Shown here: one piece after another, positions 7,936 to 18,347 of the stretch
Position numbering within the stretch: position 1 is the stretch's first letter
Layout of the letters: each line of letters starts with the position of its first letter
NCBI RefSeq assembly: GCF_004519335.1
Contig: NZ_SOZD01000001.1
Span: 372,001 to 436,000 of the forward strand
Source: Jiella endophytica
GTDB taxonomy: Bacteria > Pseudomonadota > Alphaproteobacteria > Rhizobiales > Rhizobiaceae
Direction of reading: 5' to 3'
Length of the DNA stretch: 64,000 nt
The notes under the pieces: model-generated
Databases searched by the model: none
What the model was told of the DNA's origin: nothing
What the model saw: the letters and a program-made list of their open reading frames with translations, nothing else
Translations under genes and position numbers: made by a program

Positions 7936-10689
7936 ATGTCACATGCAACACTGGCCGCCGCGCCGCCGTTGAACCCTGCGATGCGCGAAGAGCCGCCGCT
8001 GCCGCGGCCCGATACTTTCTCCATGGCGAAGGACGTTCTCGACCTGTTGCGGTCGATGCTGATCGACGTCGGTTCGAACCTCTTGCCGGAGATCGACGAT
8101 CTTCTCGCCGGCAGGATCTCCGTTGGCGAAGTGCCCGAGGCGCGCCGCTTCCTCGCTCTGCAAAGCTTCGGCGTCTGGCATCAGCTGATCGCCATCGCCA
8201 TGGAATATGAAGGCGCCCAGTATCGCCGGCGCGAGGAACGCGCCGGGCGGGCTATGATCGGCACCTTCGCCGACGTCCTCGAACGCGCCCGGGAAAACGG
8301 CGTCGACCGGGAGGCCATCGGCGCCGCGCTCTCGCGGCTGAAGGTCCAGCCGACCATGACCGCCCACCCGACCGAGACCAAGCGGGTGACGGTGCTGGAG
8401 ATCCACCGGCGGATCTATCGTCGGCTCACCGAACTTCTGACCCGCGACTGGACGCCCCATGAGGTCGCGACGCTGAAGGCGGCCCTCAGGGCCGAGGTCG
8501 AGGTGCTGTGGCTGACCGGCGAGCTGCGGCTCGAAAAGCCGTCGGTCGCACAGGAGGTCGACTGGGGGATTCACTTCTTCGACGAGGTGCTGTTCGAGGC
8601 GCTGCCCTCGGTCGTCGACAGTCTCGACCATGCGCTGTCGCAGGCCTGCGACCTCAAGGCTCCCGAGACCTGCCTGCACTTCGCCTCCTGGATCGGCGGC
8701 GATCGCGACGGCAACCCGTTTGTCACCGCGGACGTCACCCGCCAGGCTCTGGCGCGCTATCGCGAGACGGCGATCGGCTCCTATCGCGCCATTCTCGGCA
8801 GGCTCGCTGCCGACCTGTCGATCGGCGTCAGCGTCGTGTCGTTCTCCCCTGAATTCCGCAGCGCCCTCGACGGCCTTCTGGCGCAATGCGGTTCGGAACG
8901 GGTCGGGATCGAGAAGCGCAATGCCGGCGAGCATTTCCGCCAGTATGCCGCAGCGCTCGCCTGCCGCCTCGAGGCGACGGCCGAGGCCGACCGCGGCGCG
9001 GCGCCCGTCGCGACGCCTTTCGCCCGCCCGGCCGAGTTTCTGCGGCTCGTCCAGACCCTTCGCGAGGCGCTTCGCGAGACCGGCGCGCCGGCGGCCGCAG
9101 AGCGCAAGGTGCTGCCGCTGGAGCGCCGTCTGCGCCTCTTCGGCTTCCACACCGTCGCCCTCGACATCCGCCAGAATGCGACGGTGGTGAATCGCAGCCT
9201 CGCCGAAATCCTCTCGGCCGTCGACGGCAGGGCGATTGCCGGGCCGGAGGATCCCGCCTGGCCGGAGCGGCTCGCAAGCGCGCTCCGCGACGAGGCGCCG
9301 GACCTCTCTGGCCTCGAACTTTCCGACGAAACCCGCGATCTCGTTGCGCTGTTCGAGCTTCTGGCCGAGGCACGGCGGCGGGATCCGGCGGCCATCGGCG
9401 CCTTCATCCTGTCGATGACCACCTCGGCGGAGGATCTGATCGCGGTCTATGTCCTGTCGCAATGGTGTTCGGGCGGCGCCTCCGGCATCGTCGCGCCCTT
9501 GCCGATCGTTCCGCTCTTCGAGACGATCGAGGACCTGCGCGCCTCCCATGAGATCCTCGACACGATCTTTTCCAATCGCGCCGTGCGCCGGCTGTTGCGC
9601 GAGGCCGGCGACCGCCAGGAGGTGATGCTCGGCTATTCCGACAGCAACAAGGACGGCGGCTTCTTCACCTCCAACTGGGAACTGGCGAAGGCGCAGGTGG
9701 CGCTGAAGCGGGTCGGCCACCGGCACCGGGTGGAAGTCTCCTTCTTCCACGGCCGCGGCGGCTCGGTCAGTCGCGGCGGCGCGCCTGCCGGCCGGGCGAT
9801 CGCGGCGCAGCCGATCGGCACCGTCGACGGCCGTCTGCGGGTCACCGAGCAGGGCGAGATCGTCTCGGCGAAATTCGCCAATCGCGGCACCGCGCTGACG
9901 ATGCTGGAGCGGCTCGTCGGCGCCGTGCTCGACCATACGCTGCAGCCGCCGGATACCGCCCGGCCCGATGAGATCGGCGAATACAAGGAAGCCTTCGAGG
10001 CACTCTCCGGCCTCAGCCAGGTGAAGTATCTCGATCTCGTCCGCATGCCGGGCTTCATCGACTATTTCAACGAGGCGAGCCCGGTCGAGGAGTTGGGGCT
10101 CCTCAAGATCGGCTCGCGGCCCGCCCGCCGCTTCGGCTCGGCGCCGCAGAATCTCGGCGACCTTCGGGCGATCCCCTGGGTCTTCGCCTGGAGCCAGAAC
10201 CGCCACATGCTGACCGGCTGGTACGGCATCGGCACGGCGCTCAGCTCGTTTACCGGCGTTCGCGGCGAGCCCGGCCGGGCGCTGCTGCAGAAGATGTACG
10301 ACACCTCGCCGCTGTTTCGTCTGGTGATCGACGAGGCGGAAAAGCTGCTCTTCCAGGCCGATCTCTCGATCGCCCGGCTCTACGCCGACCTCGTCGGCGA
10401 TCCGGTGGCCGCGGCGAACGTCTTCAGGGCGATCGAGGCGGAGGCGAAGCTGACCGAGGAAATGATCCTCTTCCTCACCGAGGAGAGGAGCCTTGCCCTG
10501 CGCTTTCCGGAATTCCGTGCCCGTGCCGAAGGCATGCGGGCGCAGATGGAGGGCCTGCACCGCCTGCAGGTGGATCTTTTGCGAAAGGTCCGGGCGGGCA
10601 GGGGGACCAACGAAGCGCGGCCGGAGGACATCGACGCGCTCTTGATGACCATCCACGTCATTTCCGGCGGTCTCGGATGGACAGGATAA
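7936..10689 (+). CDS. ppc: Phosphoenolpyruvate carboxylase
   Basis: 917 aa, the usual bacterial size. It carboxylates PEP to oxaloacetate, the CO2-fixing step of the serine cycle. Seen: TAHPTE with the catalytic histidine near residue 141, [19 protein letters not shown], and the catalytic loop [12 protein letters not shown] near residue 604 with both essential arginines (the usual form is GRGGTVGRGG, so Ser replaces Gly at one position). The C terminus ends WTG, a small variation on the usual NTG end. The ATG at 7936 has a GGGAGG site ten bases upstream. It heads the serine-cycle region and is followed 14 bp later by glyA, so the two are probably co-transcribed. Confidence 0.97.
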   Translation: MSHATLAAAPPLNPAMREEPPLPRPDTFSMAKDVLDLLRSMLIDVGSNLLPEIDDLLAGRISVGEVPEARRFLALQSFGVWHQLIAIAMEYEGAQYRRREERAGRAMIGTFADVLERARENGVDREAIGAALSRLKVQPTMTAHPTETKRVTVLEIHRRIYRRLTELLTRDWTPHEVATLKAALRAEVEVLWLTGELRLEKPSVAQEVDWGIHFFDEVLFEALPSVVDSLDHALSQACDLKAPETCLHFASWIGGDRDGNPFVTADVTRQALARYRETAIGSYRAILGRLAADLSIGVSVVSFSPEFRSALDGLLAQCGSERVGIEKRNAGEHFRQYAAALACRLEATAEADRGAAPVATPFARPAEFLRLVQTLREALRETGAPAAAERKVLPLERRLRLFGFHTVALDIRQNATVVNRSLAEILSAVDGRAIAGPEDPAWPERLASALRDEAPDLSGLELSDETRDLVALFELLAEARRRDPAAIGAFILSMTTSAEDLIAVYVLSQWCSGGASGIVAPLPIVPLFETIEDLRASHEILDTIFSNRAVRRLLREAGDRQEVMLGYSDSNKDGGFFTSNWELAKAQVALKRVGHRHRVEVSFFHGRGGSVSRGGAPAGRAIAAQPIGTVDGRLRVTEQGEIVSAKFANRGTALTMLERLVGAVLDHTLQPPDTARPDEIGEYKEAFEALSGLSQVKYLDLVRMPGFIDYFNEASPVEELGLLKIGSRPARRFGSAPQNLGDLRAIPWVFAWSQNRHMLTGWYGIGTALSSFTGVRGEPGRALLQKMYDTSPLFRLVIDEAEKLLFQADLSIARLYADLVGDPVAAANVFRAIEAEAKLTEEMILFLTEERSLALRFPEFRARAEGMRAQMEGLHRLQVDLLRKVRAGRGTNEARPEDIDALLMTIHVISGGLGWTG

Positions 10690-10703
10690 CGGAGGAGACA
10701 AAA

Positions 10704-12002
10704 ATGGACGCAAGAGTGCCGGCGCTGACGCGCTTTTTCACCGATCGGATTGAGGACCGGGACCCGGAGGTCTGGGGAACGATCGAACGCGAGTTCGGCC
10801 GCCAGCGCGACGAGATCGAACTGATCGCCTCCGAAAACATCGCCAGCCGCGCCGTGATGGACGCGCAGGGCTCGGTGATGACCAACAAATATGCCGAGGG
10901 CTATCCCGGCCGGCGCTACTATGGCGGCTGCCAGTATGTCGACCAGGCGGAGGAGATCGCCCGCGAGCGGCTGAAGAAGCTGTTCGACTGCGCCTGGGTG
11001 AACGTCCAGCCGAATTCCGGCAGCCAGGCCAACCAGGCGGTGTTCCTGACGCTGATGAAGCCCGGCGACACCTTTCTCGGCCTGAATCTGGCCGCCGGCG
11101 GGCATCTGACCCACGGCGCCAAGGTCAACATGTCCGGCAAGTGGTTCAACGCCGTTCACTACGGCGTCGACGAGCAGACCGGCCTCATCGACATGGATGC
11201 GGTGGAGCGGCTCGCCGAGGAAACCAAGCCGACGCTCATCGTCGCCGGCCATTCGGCCTATTCGCGCTTTCCCGATTTCAAGCGCTTCCGCGAGATCGCC
11301 GACAAGGTGGGCGCCAAGCTGATGGTCGACATGGCGCATTTCGCTGGCCTCGTCGCCGGCGGCGCCCATCCGAGCCCGCTGCCCCACGCCCATGTGGTGA
11401 CCTCGACTACCCACAAGACCCTGCGCGGTCCCCGCGGCGGCATCATCCTGTCGAATGACGAGGACCTCGGCAAGAAGCTCGATTCGGCGGTGTTCCCAGG
11501 GCTGCAGGGCGGCCCGCTGATGCATGTGATCGCGGCGAAGGCGGTCGCCTTCGGCGAGGCTCTGACCTCCGACTACCGGGACTACATCGCCGCCGTCGTG
11601 GCCAACGCCAAGACCATGGCGTCGACCCTGAAGGACGGCGGCGTCGACATCGTCTCGGGCGGCACCGATTCGCATCTCATGCTCGTCGATCTCAGGCCGA
11701 AGAAGCTCACCGGCAAGGCGGCGGAAGCCTCGCTCGGCCGTGCCCACATCACCTGCAACAAGAACGGCATTCCCTTCGATCCGGAAAAGCCGATGGTGAC
11801 CTCCGGCATCCGTCTCGGCACGCCGGCCGTGACCACACGCGGCCTTGGCGAGGCGGAGATCCGCACGGTGAGCCAGCTGATCCTCGAGGCCCTCGAGGGC
11901 CTGTCGAAGAACGGCGAGGAGGGCAACGGCGCCGTCGAGGCGGAGGTGAAGACGAAGGTCGCGGCGCTGCTCGACGGGTTTCCGATCTATCCGCAGGCTT
12001 GA
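10704..12002 (+). CDS. glyA: Serine hydroxymethyltransferase
   Basis: 432 aa PLP enzyme that adds methylene-tetrahydrofolate carbon to glycine to make serine, the entry point of C1 carbon into the serine cycle. Seen: [15 protein letters not shown], the SGSQAN phosphate-binding turn, and the PLP lysine in [13 protein letters not shown]. The ATG at 10704 is preferred over an in-frame start at 10677 because GGAGGA lies at 10691-10696 and the nine-residue extension would overlap ppc. A rho-independent terminator follows. Confidence 0.97.
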   Translation: MDARVPALTRFFTDRIEDRDPEVWGTIEREFGRQRDEIELIASENIASRAVMDAQGSVMTNKYAEGYPGRRYYGGCQYVDQAEEIARERLKKLFDCAWVNVQPNSGSQANQAVFLTLMKPGDTFLGLNLAAGGHLTHGAKVNMSGKWFNAVHYGVDEQTGLIDMDAVERLAEETKPTLIVAGHSAYSRFPDFKRFREIADKVGAKLMVDMAHFAGLVAGGAHPSPLPHAHVVTSTTHKTLRGPRGGIILSNDEDLGKKLDSAVFPGLQGGPLMHVIAAKAVAFGEALTSDYRDYIAAVVANAKTMASTLKDGGVDIVSGGTDSHLMLVDLRPKKLTGKAAEASLGRAHITCNKNGIPFDPEKPMVTSGIRLGTPAVTTRGLGEAEIRTVSQLILEALEGLSKNGEEGNGAVEAEVKTKVAALLDGFPIYPQA

Positions 12003-12027
12003 CCTGAACCGCCGTCGGGCATGATCG

Positions 12028-12060
12028 AAAGGGCGTCCCCGAGATGAGGGCGCCCTTTTC
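12028..12060 (+). terminator. Rho-independent terminator after glyA
   Basis: AAAGGGCG (12028-12035) pairs with CGCCCTTT (12051-12058), the loop contains a further CCCC/GGGG pairing option, and the 3' arm runs into a T-tract. It lies 26 bp after the glyA stop and should end the ppc-glyA transcript. Confidence 0.8.
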
Positions 12061-12120
12061 CGTTTGGAATGCTGCTGTTCTCCCAACTCAACCTGGAAGG
12101 TGGTTGCGCCGCTCCAGACC

Positions 12121-12165
12121 CCCCGCCCTTCGAGGCTCGCTGCGCTCGCGCCTCAGGATGAGGGG
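12121..12165 (-). repeat. Dispersed palindromic repeat, copy 1 of 3
   Basis: A 45-bp element whose core on the minus strand reads CCTCATCCTGAGG, then a GAGCGCAGCGAGCC block and CGAAGGGCG. Two near-identical copies in the opposite orientation lie at 28783-28825 and 28998-29044. Elements with this core are common in rhizobial intergenic DNA (recognition from general knowledge). Here it sits between the convergent glyA and folD genes. Confidence 0.75.
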
Positions 12166-12200
12166 ACAGGACGGACGTCGGCGCTTGTCCAAGTCCAATC

Positions 12201-12241
12201 GAAGCGGGCCGGGAACGCTTTCGACGTTCCCGGCCCGCTTC
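12201..12241 (-). terminator. 17-bp perfect hairpin after folD
   Basis: GAAGCGGGCCGGGAACG (12201-12217) is followed by a 7-nt loop and its perfect complement (12225-12241). It lies 26 bp beyond the folD stop. There is no T-tract on the minus side, so termination may need Rho or the hairpin may protect the 3' end; it could also serve as a back-up stop for glyA. Confidence 0.7.
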
Positions 12242-12267
12242 CGGTCATCGCTTGGGAGGCGATCTGG

Positions 12268-13161
12268 TCAGGCCGTGAGGCCCTCGGGTTCGGCGAGGCC
12301 GTGCATCCGGCAGCAGGCGGTCACCGTATTGGCGAGGAGGCAGGCGATGGTCATCGGGCCGACGCCGCCCGGCACCGGCGTGATCGCGCCGGCGATCGTC
12401 GAAACGTCCGCAAAGTCGACGTCGCCGACGAGGCGGGTACCCCCGTCCTCCTTCTCGATCCGGTTGATGCCGACGTCGATCACCGTCGCGCCCGGCTTGA
12501 TCCATTCGGCGGTCACCATGTTGGGGCGGCCGACGGCGGCGACGACGATGTCGGCGCGCGAGACGACGCCCGGCAGGTCCTTCGTCCGCGAATGGGCGAT
12601 GGTGACGGTGCAGCTGTCCTTGACAAGCAGCTGCGCCATCGGCTTGCCGACGATGTTCGAGCGGCCGATCACCACCGCCTCCTTGCCGGCCAGGGAGCCA
12701 TGCTCTTCGCGCAGCATCATCAGGCAGCCGAGCGGCGTGCAGGGCACCATTGCCTTCTGGCCGGTGCCGAGCAGCCCGACATTGGAGATGTGGAAGCCGT
12801 CGACGTCCTTGGCCGGATTGATCGCCGCGAGCACCTTGTCGGCGTCGATATGGTCCGGCACCGGCAATTGCACGAGGATGCCGTGGATCGTCTCGTCGCG
12901 GTTGAGCCTGTCGATCAGCGCCAGGAGGTCGGCTTCGGAGGTGGCGGCGTCGAGCTTGTGCTCGACGGACTTCATCCCCGCTTCCTTCGTCGCCTTGCCC
13001 TTCGAGCGGACATAGACCTCGCTCGCTGGGTTCTCGCCGACCAGCACCACCGCGAGCCCCGGCCGGACGCCGTGTTCCTCGACGAGCCGCGTCACATGCG
13101 CCTTGACGCGCTCGCGGACATTCGCGGCAAAAGCCTTGCCGTCGATGATCTTCGCCGCCAT
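12268..13161 (-). CDS. folD: Methylenetetrahydrofolate dehydrogenase / methenyltetrahydrofolate cyclohydrolase
   Basis: 297 aa bifunctional enzyme that interconverts 10-formyl- and 5,10-methylene-tetrahydrofolate. Seen: the catalytic YVRSKGKA segment with tyrosine and lysine, [15 protein letters not shown], the nucleotide loop [11 protein letters not shown] and the C-terminal [10 protein letters not shown]. The start ATG shares one base with the stop of fhs (TGATG), showing that the two are translationally coupled. Together they provide the formate-to-methylene-H4F route that supplies glyA, replacing the MtdA/Fch pair used by Methylobacterium; neither of those genes is in the window. Confidence 0.97.
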   Translation of the reverse strand: MAAKIIDGKAFAANVRERVKAHVTRLVEEHGVRPGLAVVLVGENPASEVYVRSKGKATKEAGMKSVEHKLDAATSEADLLALIDRLNRDETIHGILVQLPVPDHIDADKVLAAINPAKDVDGFHISNVGLLGTGQKAMVPCTPLGCLMMLREEHGSLAGKEAVVIGRSNIVGKPMAQLLVKDSCTVTIAHSRTKDLPGVVSRADIVVAAVGRPNMVTAEWIKPGATVIDVGINRIEKEDGGTRLVGDVDFADVSTIAGAITPVPGGVGPMTIACLLANTVTACCRMHGLAEPEGLTA

Positions 13162-14837
13162 CAGAACAGTCCCTCGATGTTGCCGTCCTCGTTGAGTGTG
13201 ATCGACTGGGCCGCGGGCACGCGCGGCAGCCCGGGCATCGTCATGATTTCTCCGCAGATCGCCACCACGAAGCCGGCGCCGGCGGAGAGCCGCACCTCGC
13301 GCACGGGCAGCGAATGCCCGCTCGGCGCGCCCCGGACATTCGGGTCGGTGGTGAAGGAATACTGCGTCTTCGCCATGCAGACCGGCAGCTTGCCGTGGCC
13401 GGCCTTTTCCCACTCCGCGAGCTGGTTGCGGACGCTCTGGTCGGCGGTGACGTTGCCGGCCCGGTAGATCCGCTTGGCGATCGTCTCGATCTTGTCGAAC
13501 AGCGGCATGTCGTCCGGATAGAGCGGCGAGAAGTCCGCCTCGCCGCGATCCGCCAGTTCGGCGACCAGGGTCGCCAGTTCCTCGATGCCGGCGCTGCCCT
13601 TCGCCCAGTGCTTGCACAGCACCGCCTCCACGCCGAGGCTGGCGACGCCCTCCTTGAGGGCCCGGATCTCGGCGTCGGTGTCGGTGACGAAATGGTTGAT
13701 CGCGACGATCACCGGGACGCCGAAGCCCTGAACGTTCTCGATGTGCCGGGCGAGATTGGCGCAGCCCTTGGTGACCGCCTCGACGCTCTCGGCGCCGAGG
13801 TCGGCCTTGGCAACGCCGCCGTTCATCTTCAGCGCCCGGCAGGTCGCGACGATCACCGCCGCCGCCGGCTTCAGCCCGGCCTTGCGGCATTTGATGTCGA
13901 AGAACTTTTCGGCCCCGAGGTCGGCGCCGAAGCCTGCCTCGGTGACGACGTAGTCGGCGAGCTTCAGCGCCGTGCGGGTGGCGACGACGGAGTTGCAGCC
14001 ATGGGCGATGTTGGCGAAGGGCCCGCCATGGACGAAGGCGGGGTTGTTCTCAAGCGTCTGGACGAGGTTCGGCTGCATGGCGTCCTTGAGGAGAACCGTC
14101 ATCGCCCCGTCGGCGCCGATGTCGCGGCAGGTCACCGGCGTCTTGTCGCGGCGATAGGCGACGATCATGTCGCCGAGCCGGCGCTTCAGATCCTTCAGAT
14201 CCGCTGAGAGGCAGAGGATCGCCATCACCTCGGAGGCGACGGTGATGTCGAAGCCGGTCTCGCGGGGAAAGCCGTTGGCGACGCCGCCGAGCGAGGCCAC
14301 CACCTGGCGCAGCGCCCGGTCGTTCATGTCGAGGACGCGGCGCCATGTCACCCGTCTGAGGTCGATCTCGAGCTCGTTGCCCCAGTAGACGTGATTGTCG
14401 ATCATCGCCGACAACAGGTTGTGCGCCGAGGTGATGGCGTGGAAGTCGCCGGTGAAATGGAGGTTCATCTCCTCCATCGGCACCACCTGGGCATAGCCGC
14501 CGCCGGCAGCGCCGCCCTTCATGCCGAAATTCGGGCCGAGCGAGGCCTCGCGGATGCAGATCGCCGCCTTCTTGCCGATGCGGTTCAGCCCGTCGCCGAG
14601 ACCGACGGTCGTCGTCGTCTTGCCTTCGCCGGCCGGCGTCGGGTTGATCGCCGTCACCAGGATGAGCTTGCCGTCGGGCCTTTGCGCCTGCGCGGCGATG
14701 AAGTCGGCCGAAACCTTCGCCTTGTCGTGGCCATAGGGCAGGAGCTGCTCGGCGGGGATGCCGAGCTTTGCGCCGATTTCCTGGATCGGCCGCTTCGTCG
14801 CCGCACGTGCGATTTCGATGTCGGATGGCTGGCCCAT
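13161..14837 (-). CDS. fhs: Formate-tetrahydrofolate ligase
   Basis: 558 aa, the usual length. It uses ATP to attach formate to tetrahydrofolate, the entry of C1 carbon into the serine cycle in many methylotrophs. Seen: the P-loop-like [13 protein letters not shown] near residue 70, [18 protein letters not shown], and TDTDAEI. The start at 14837 has GGGAGGA just upstream; longer in-frame starts to 15122 carry no family sequence. The gene is oriented against ppc-glyA and away from the regulator at 15137, so its promoter must lie in 14838-15136. Confidence 0.97.
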   Translation of the reverse strand: MGQPSDIEIARAATKRPIQEIGAKLGIPAEQLLPYGHDKAKVSADFIAAQAQRPDGKLILVTAINPTPAGEGKTTTTVGLGDGLNRIGKKAAICIREASLGPNFGMKGGAAGGGYAQVVPMEEMNLHFTGDFHAITSAHNLLSAMIDNHVYWGNELEIDLRRVTWRRVLDMNDRALRQVVASLGGVANGFPRETGFDITVASEVMAILCLSADLKDLKRRLGDMIVAYRRDKTPVTCRDIGADGAMTVLLKDAMQPNLVQTLENNPAFVHGGPFANIAHGCNSVVATRTALKLADYVVTEAGFGADLGAEKFFDIKCRKAGLKPAAAVIVATCRALKMNGGVAKADLGAESVEAVTKGCANLARHIENVQGFGVPVIVAINHFVTDTDAEIRALKEGVASLGVEAVLCKHWAKGSAGIEELATLVAELADRGEADFSPLYPDDMPLFDKIETIAKRIYRAGNVTADQSVRNQLAEWEKAGHGKLPVCMAKTQYSFTTDPNVRGAPSGHSLPVREVRLSAGAGFVVAICGEIMTMPGLPRVPAAQSITLNEDGNIEGLF

Positions 14838-15136
14838 GTTTCCTCCCTGAACTGTCATCGTCCTTGTCGCCGCTCGGCCTTGTCTCTCGGCTAGCCGGCC
14901 AGCCGCGCGATCCTCCACCCGAGCGCACGGCCTGCCGGCGCATAGTCCGCGAAGGATGCCTCCGCGCCCACTACCAGACCGCAGAAGAAATCTGCCCGTT
15001 CGGGTAGGCCGGCTTGGGCGGACGGAGAGGGCCGGGCGTCGTTCTGCTTCGATCGGAGGCCCGATCGGAGGAAAGACAAGCGCGAACCTTTCGTCTAATA
15101 AGCGAAAGGCAGGAGGGCACATTCTGGGAGGGTACG
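14838..15136. promoter_or_regulatory. Divergent intergenic region between fhs-folD and the NarL-type regulator
   Basis: 299 bp with no supported gene. It must hold the promoters for fhs-folD (minus) and for the regulator (plus). A GGGAGGG site (15127-15133) precedes the regulator start. I could not pick out a convincing -35/-10 pair on either strand. Confidence 0.4.
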
Positions 15137-15766
15137 ATGGCGGAGGATCGTCCGCGATCGCAGGCGACGCATGTCTTTCTGCTGGAGGCCAATCCGCTCG
15201 TGGTTTCGGCGATCACGAGCCTCTTTGCCGAGCAGGAGGATCTGTCGCTGGCGCGGATCAGCGATCGGGGGACCGATCTGATCACCGCGACGGAGGACGG
15301 CATCGATCTCGCGGTCATCGCGTGGGACCTCGCCGACATGAAGGCGGTGGACGTGCTGCGGCGTCTCAGAGCCAAGAACAGCTCGATCCGGTCGGTGATA
15401 TTCTCCAGCAATCGCGAGCCGAGCGCGCTGCGTCAGGCGGTACGGCTCGGGGCCCGCGGCTACTGCTACCAGCAGGACGACATCAACATCTTCTTCACCA
15501 CCGTACGGGCCGTCGCCGCCGGCCATATCTGCATTCCCTATATCGATCTCGCCTCGGTGAACGACACGCCGCTCGCAGCGCTCAACGCGCGGGAACGCGA
15601 GCTGCTCGACATTCTCTCCCGCGGCTGGACGAACCAGCAGATCGCCAACCGCATCGGCATGTCCGAGAATACGGTGAAGTATTACCTGAAGAACATCTAT
15701 GAGAAGCTGAACGTCCGTAACCGCTCCATGGCCGTCGCGCTGTGGACCCGCGAGGTCCAGAACTGA
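15137..15766 (+). CDS. NarL/LuxR-type regulator with a degenerate (non-phosphorylatable) receiver domain
   Basis: 209 aa: a receiver-like domain (about 11-135) and a LuxR/GerE helix-turn-helix (148-205; [12 protein letters not shown], then [24 protein letters not shown]). Compared with NarL, the acidic pair is E17-A18, the phospho-acceptor position is A62 (the nearest Asp, D64, is two residues off) and the conserved lysine is Q112. All residues needed for phosphorelay are therefore altered, pointing to control by a ligand, a partner or abundance. The ATG at 15137 is chosen over 15014 because of its ribosome site and because the domain begins at once. It lies between fhs-folD and mcl-mtkAB and is likely to regulate the serine cycle, in place of the LysR regulator QscR of Methylobacterium (inference). 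Confidence 0.85.
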   Translation: MAEDRPRSQATHVFLLEANPLVVSAITSLFAEQEDLSLARISDRGTDLITATEDGIDLAVIAWDLADMKAVDVLRRLRAKNSSIRSVIFSSNREPSALRQAVRLGARGYCYQQDDINIFFTTVRAVAAGHICIPYIDLASVNDTPLAALNARERELLDILSRGWTNQQIANRIGMSENTVKYYLKNIYEKLNVRNRSMAVALWTREVQN

Positions 15767-16130
15767 CGCGAGGCGGAGACGGTGGGGGATGACGGTGCTC
15801 GTCCGCTGTGCTTTCGCCTGGCAAAGGCGGGTAGGATCCGGGCGCCGGGTCGCACGAACGGGTAGGGGGAAGGTGAGCGCGGGTCGGTGAGTTTCTATCC
15901 GCCTGTGTGTGGCTGTCCCCCGCCGCTGCGGCGATAGTCGGAATGCCAGGGAGCAGGGCGTGGCAGGCCGGTCCGGGAGACCAGGGCCCGCTCGGCCGCC
16001 GGTCGCAGCCTCATCCGGGACGGAGTGTCCCGAAGGCTGCAGGCTCGAGGCCACATCGGCGTCAGCGAGGCTGGCAACCGGCCCCATGGCAGTGCCGGCA
16101 GGTCCCGCAACGGGACGGGGAGGATCAGGA
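15767..16130 (+). promoter_or_regulatory. Intergenic region upstream of mcl with a palindrome
   Basis: 364 bp with no credible gene; in-frame extensions of mcl into it have no family similarity. It contains the inverted repeat CGGGAC-N5-GTCCCG (16016-16032), about 100 bp before the mcl start, a possible operator for the serine-cycle operon, and a GGGGAGGA ribosome site at 16117-16124. Confidence 0.4.
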
Positions 16131-17075
16131 ATGAGCCATTCAATCCACAATCTGCGCAAGATGCGCGTCCAGCGCTCGACGCTCGCCGTGCCGGGATCGA
16201 ACCCGACGATGATCGAGAAGGCCGCCGACAGCGCCGCCGACTGCATCTTCCTCGACATCGAGGACGCCGTCGCGCCGGACGACAAGGAGCGGGCGCGCAG
16301 GAACATCATCGAGGCCCTCAACGACATCGACTGGAAGGCCAGGAACAAGACGATGTCGGTGCGCATCAACGGCCTCGACACCCACTACATGTATCGCGAC
16401 GTCGTCGACGTCATGGAGCAGGCCGGGCACAAGCTCGACATGCTGATGATCCCGAAGGTCGGGGTCCCGGCGGACGTCTACATGGTCGAGGCGCTGCTCA
16501 ACCAGATCGAGATGGCCAGGGGCTACAAGAACAGGGTCGGCATCGAGGCGCTGATCGAGACGCCCCTCGGAATGGCCAATGTCGAGGCGATCGCGGCGAT
16601 GCCCTCGCGGCTCGAGGCGCTGCATTTCGGGGTCGCCGACTACGCCGCCTTCAACAAGGCCCGCACCGTCAATATCGGCGGCCTGCATCCGGATTATCCC
16701 GGCGACCAGTGGCACTTTGCACTGTCGCGCATGACGGTCGCCTGTCGTGCCTATGGGCTGCGGCCGATCGACGGCCCCTTCGGCGACTTCTCCGACGAGG
16801 CCGGCTACCGTGCGGCCGCCAAGCGGGGCGCCGCCCTCGGCATCGAGGGCAAATGGGCGATCCATCCGAGCCAGATCAAGCTTGCCAATGACGAATTCTC
16901 GCCCCTCGACGGCGAGGTCGACAGGGCCCGCCGTATCCTCGCGGCGCTGAAGGAGGCCGCAGCCGCCGGCAAGGGCGCCGCCAGCCTCGACGGCAAGATG
17001 ATCGACGCGGCGTCTGAGCGCATGGCGAAGAACGTCATCGCGGTCGACGACGCCATCCGCGCCAGCGCGAACTGA
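16131..17075 (+). CDS. mcl: Malyl-CoA lyase
   Basis: 314 aa, HpcH/HpaI-CitE family. It splits L-malyl-CoA into glyoxylate and acetyl-CoA, closing the serine cycle. Seen: the RSTLAVPGSNP CoA-binding start, LDIEDAV with metal-binding acidic residues, ALIETPLGM with the metal glutamate, HFGVADY and the C-terminal WAIHPSQI. The ATG at 16131 follows a strong GGGGAGGA site. It is the first gene of the mcl-mtkA-mtkB-hprA-gck run, the lyase being placed next to the ligase that makes its substrate. The close relative citramalyl-/beta-methylmalyl-CoA lyase cannot be excluded from sequence alone, but the neighbours fix the assignment. Confidence 0.96.
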   Translation: MSHSIHNLRKMRVQRSTLAVPGSNPTMIEKAADSAADCIFLDIEDAVAPDDKERARRNIIEALNDIDWKARNKTMSVRINGLDTHYMYRDVVDVMEQAGHKLDMLMIPKVGVPADVYMVEALLNQIEMARGYKNRVGIEALIETPLGMANVEAIAAMPSRLEALHFGVADYAAFNKARTVNIGGLHPDYPGDQWHFALSRMTVACRAYGLRPIDGPFGDFSDEAGYRAAAKRGAALGIEGKWAIHPSQIKLANDEFSPLDGEVDRARRILAALKEAAAAGKGAASLDGKMIDAASERMAKNVIAVDDAIRASAN

Positions 17076-17149
17076 ACCATAGTGCCGACGGGTGATGCGA
17101 CCGGAAGGGTGAGACCTTCCCGCATCATCGTCCAAGGGAGGAGGCCTCG

Positions 17150-18331
17150 ATGGACATACACGAATTCCAGGCAAAGGAACTTCTGGCCACCCACGGGGTG
17201 AAGCTTCCGCGCGGCGGTATCGCCTACAGCCCCGAACAGGCGCGCTACCGGGCGAGCGAGATCGGCGGCGAGGCCTGGGTGGTCAAGGCGCAGATCCATT
17301 CCGGCGCGCGAGGCAAGGCCGGCGGCATCATCCTCTGCCGCAGCGAGGAGGAGGTGGAGAACGCCGCCGAACGGCTCATCGGCCACCGCCTCGTCACCAA
17401 CCAGACCGGCCCGAAGGGCAACCTCGTCAACCGCCTCTATATCGAGGAGACCATGCCGATCGAGCGCGAGCTCTATCTCGGCATCGTCCTCGACCGGAAG
17501 GCCGAGCGCATCAAGATCATGGCCTCGGCGTCAGGCGGCATGGAGGTCGAGGAGATCGCCGAGAAGGAGCCCGACAGCCTGATCCAGATCACCGTCGATC
17601 CGGGCGCCGGCATGCAGAAGTTCCAGGCCCGCGAGCTGGCCTTCGGTCTCGGCCTCGACGGCTCGATGACCACCAAGGCCACCGATACGCTGCTCGCCTG
17701 CTACCGGGTGTTCCGCGACTTCGACGCTACCATGCTGGAGATCAACCCGCTGGTCGTATCGAAGGGCGAACTCGTCGCCCTCGACTGCAAGATGAGCTTC
17801 GACGAGAACGCGCTGTTCCGCCGGCCGGACATTTCCGAGATGCGCGACAAGAGCCAGGAGGATCCGCGCGAGACCTTCGCGTCGGATCGCGGCCTCAGCT
17901 ATGTTGGCCTCGACGGCGAGATCGGCTGCATCATCAACGGCGCCGGCCTCGCCATGGCGACCCTCGACATGATCAAGCTGTCAGGCGGCGAGCCCGCCAA
18001 CTTCCTCGACATTGGCGGCGGGGCGAGCCCCGAGCGGGTGGCCAAGAGCTTCCGCGCCGTCCTGCAGGACAGGAACGTCAAGGTGATCCTCGTCAACATC
18101 TTCGCCGGCATCAATCGCTGCGACTGGGTGGCCGAGGGCGTCGTCAAGGCGCGCGAGGAGGTCGGTCTCGACCTGCCGCTGATCGTCCGGCTCTCCGGCA
18201 CCAAGGTGGAGGAGGGCAAGAAGATCCTCGCCGAGAAGGCGCCCGACGTGATCGTCGCCGATACGCTAGCCGAGGCCGCCGAACGGGCGGTGGCCGAATG
18301 GAAGAAGCTCGGCCGCAGCGCCGCGGCCTGA
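17150..18331 (+). CDS. mtkA: Malate-CoA ligase (malate thiokinase) beta subunit
   Basis: 393 aa, succinyl-CoA synthetase beta-type subunit with an N-terminal ATP-grasp domain. It starts [12 protein letters not shown] and has [14 protein letters not shown] (nucleotide-binding), LEINPLVV with metal-binding residues and GGGASPERV; these match both succinate and malate ligases. The assignment to malate is from position between mcl and hprA. A GGGAGGAGG site lies 7 bases before the start. It forms a heteromer with the product of the next gene, 16 bp downstream. Confidence 0.94.
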   Translation: MDIHEFQAKELLATHGVKLPRGGIAYSPEQARYRASEIGGEAWVVKAQIHSGARGKAGGIILCRSEEEVENAAERLIGHRLVTNQTGPKGNLVNRLYIEETMPIERELYLGIVLDRKAERIKIMASASGGMEVEEIAEKEPDSLIQITVDPGAGMQKFQARELAFGLGLDGSMTTKATDTLLACYRVFRDFDATMLEINPLVVSKGELVALDCKMSFDENALFRRPDISEMRDKSQEDPRETFASDRGLSYVGLDGEIGCIINGAGLAMATLDMIKLSGGEPANFLDIGGGASPERVAKSFRAVLQDRNVKVILVNIFAGINRCDWVAEGVVKAREEVGLDLPLIVRLSGTKVEEGKKILAEKAPDVIVADTLAEAAERAVAEWKKLGRSAAA

Positions 18332-18347
18332 CGGGAGGACTTGTCAC

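Noticed and set aside
7939-10713. A 924-codon open frame on the minus strand opposite ppc
   Set aside because: The high GC codon pattern of ppc opens the antisense frame. The predicted protein is Arg/Asp/Glu-rich without domain similarity, and ppc itself is certain.
15909-16130. In-frame N-terminal extension of mcl
   Set aside because: The added residues have no family similarity, and a strong ribosome site lies directly before the ATG at 16131.
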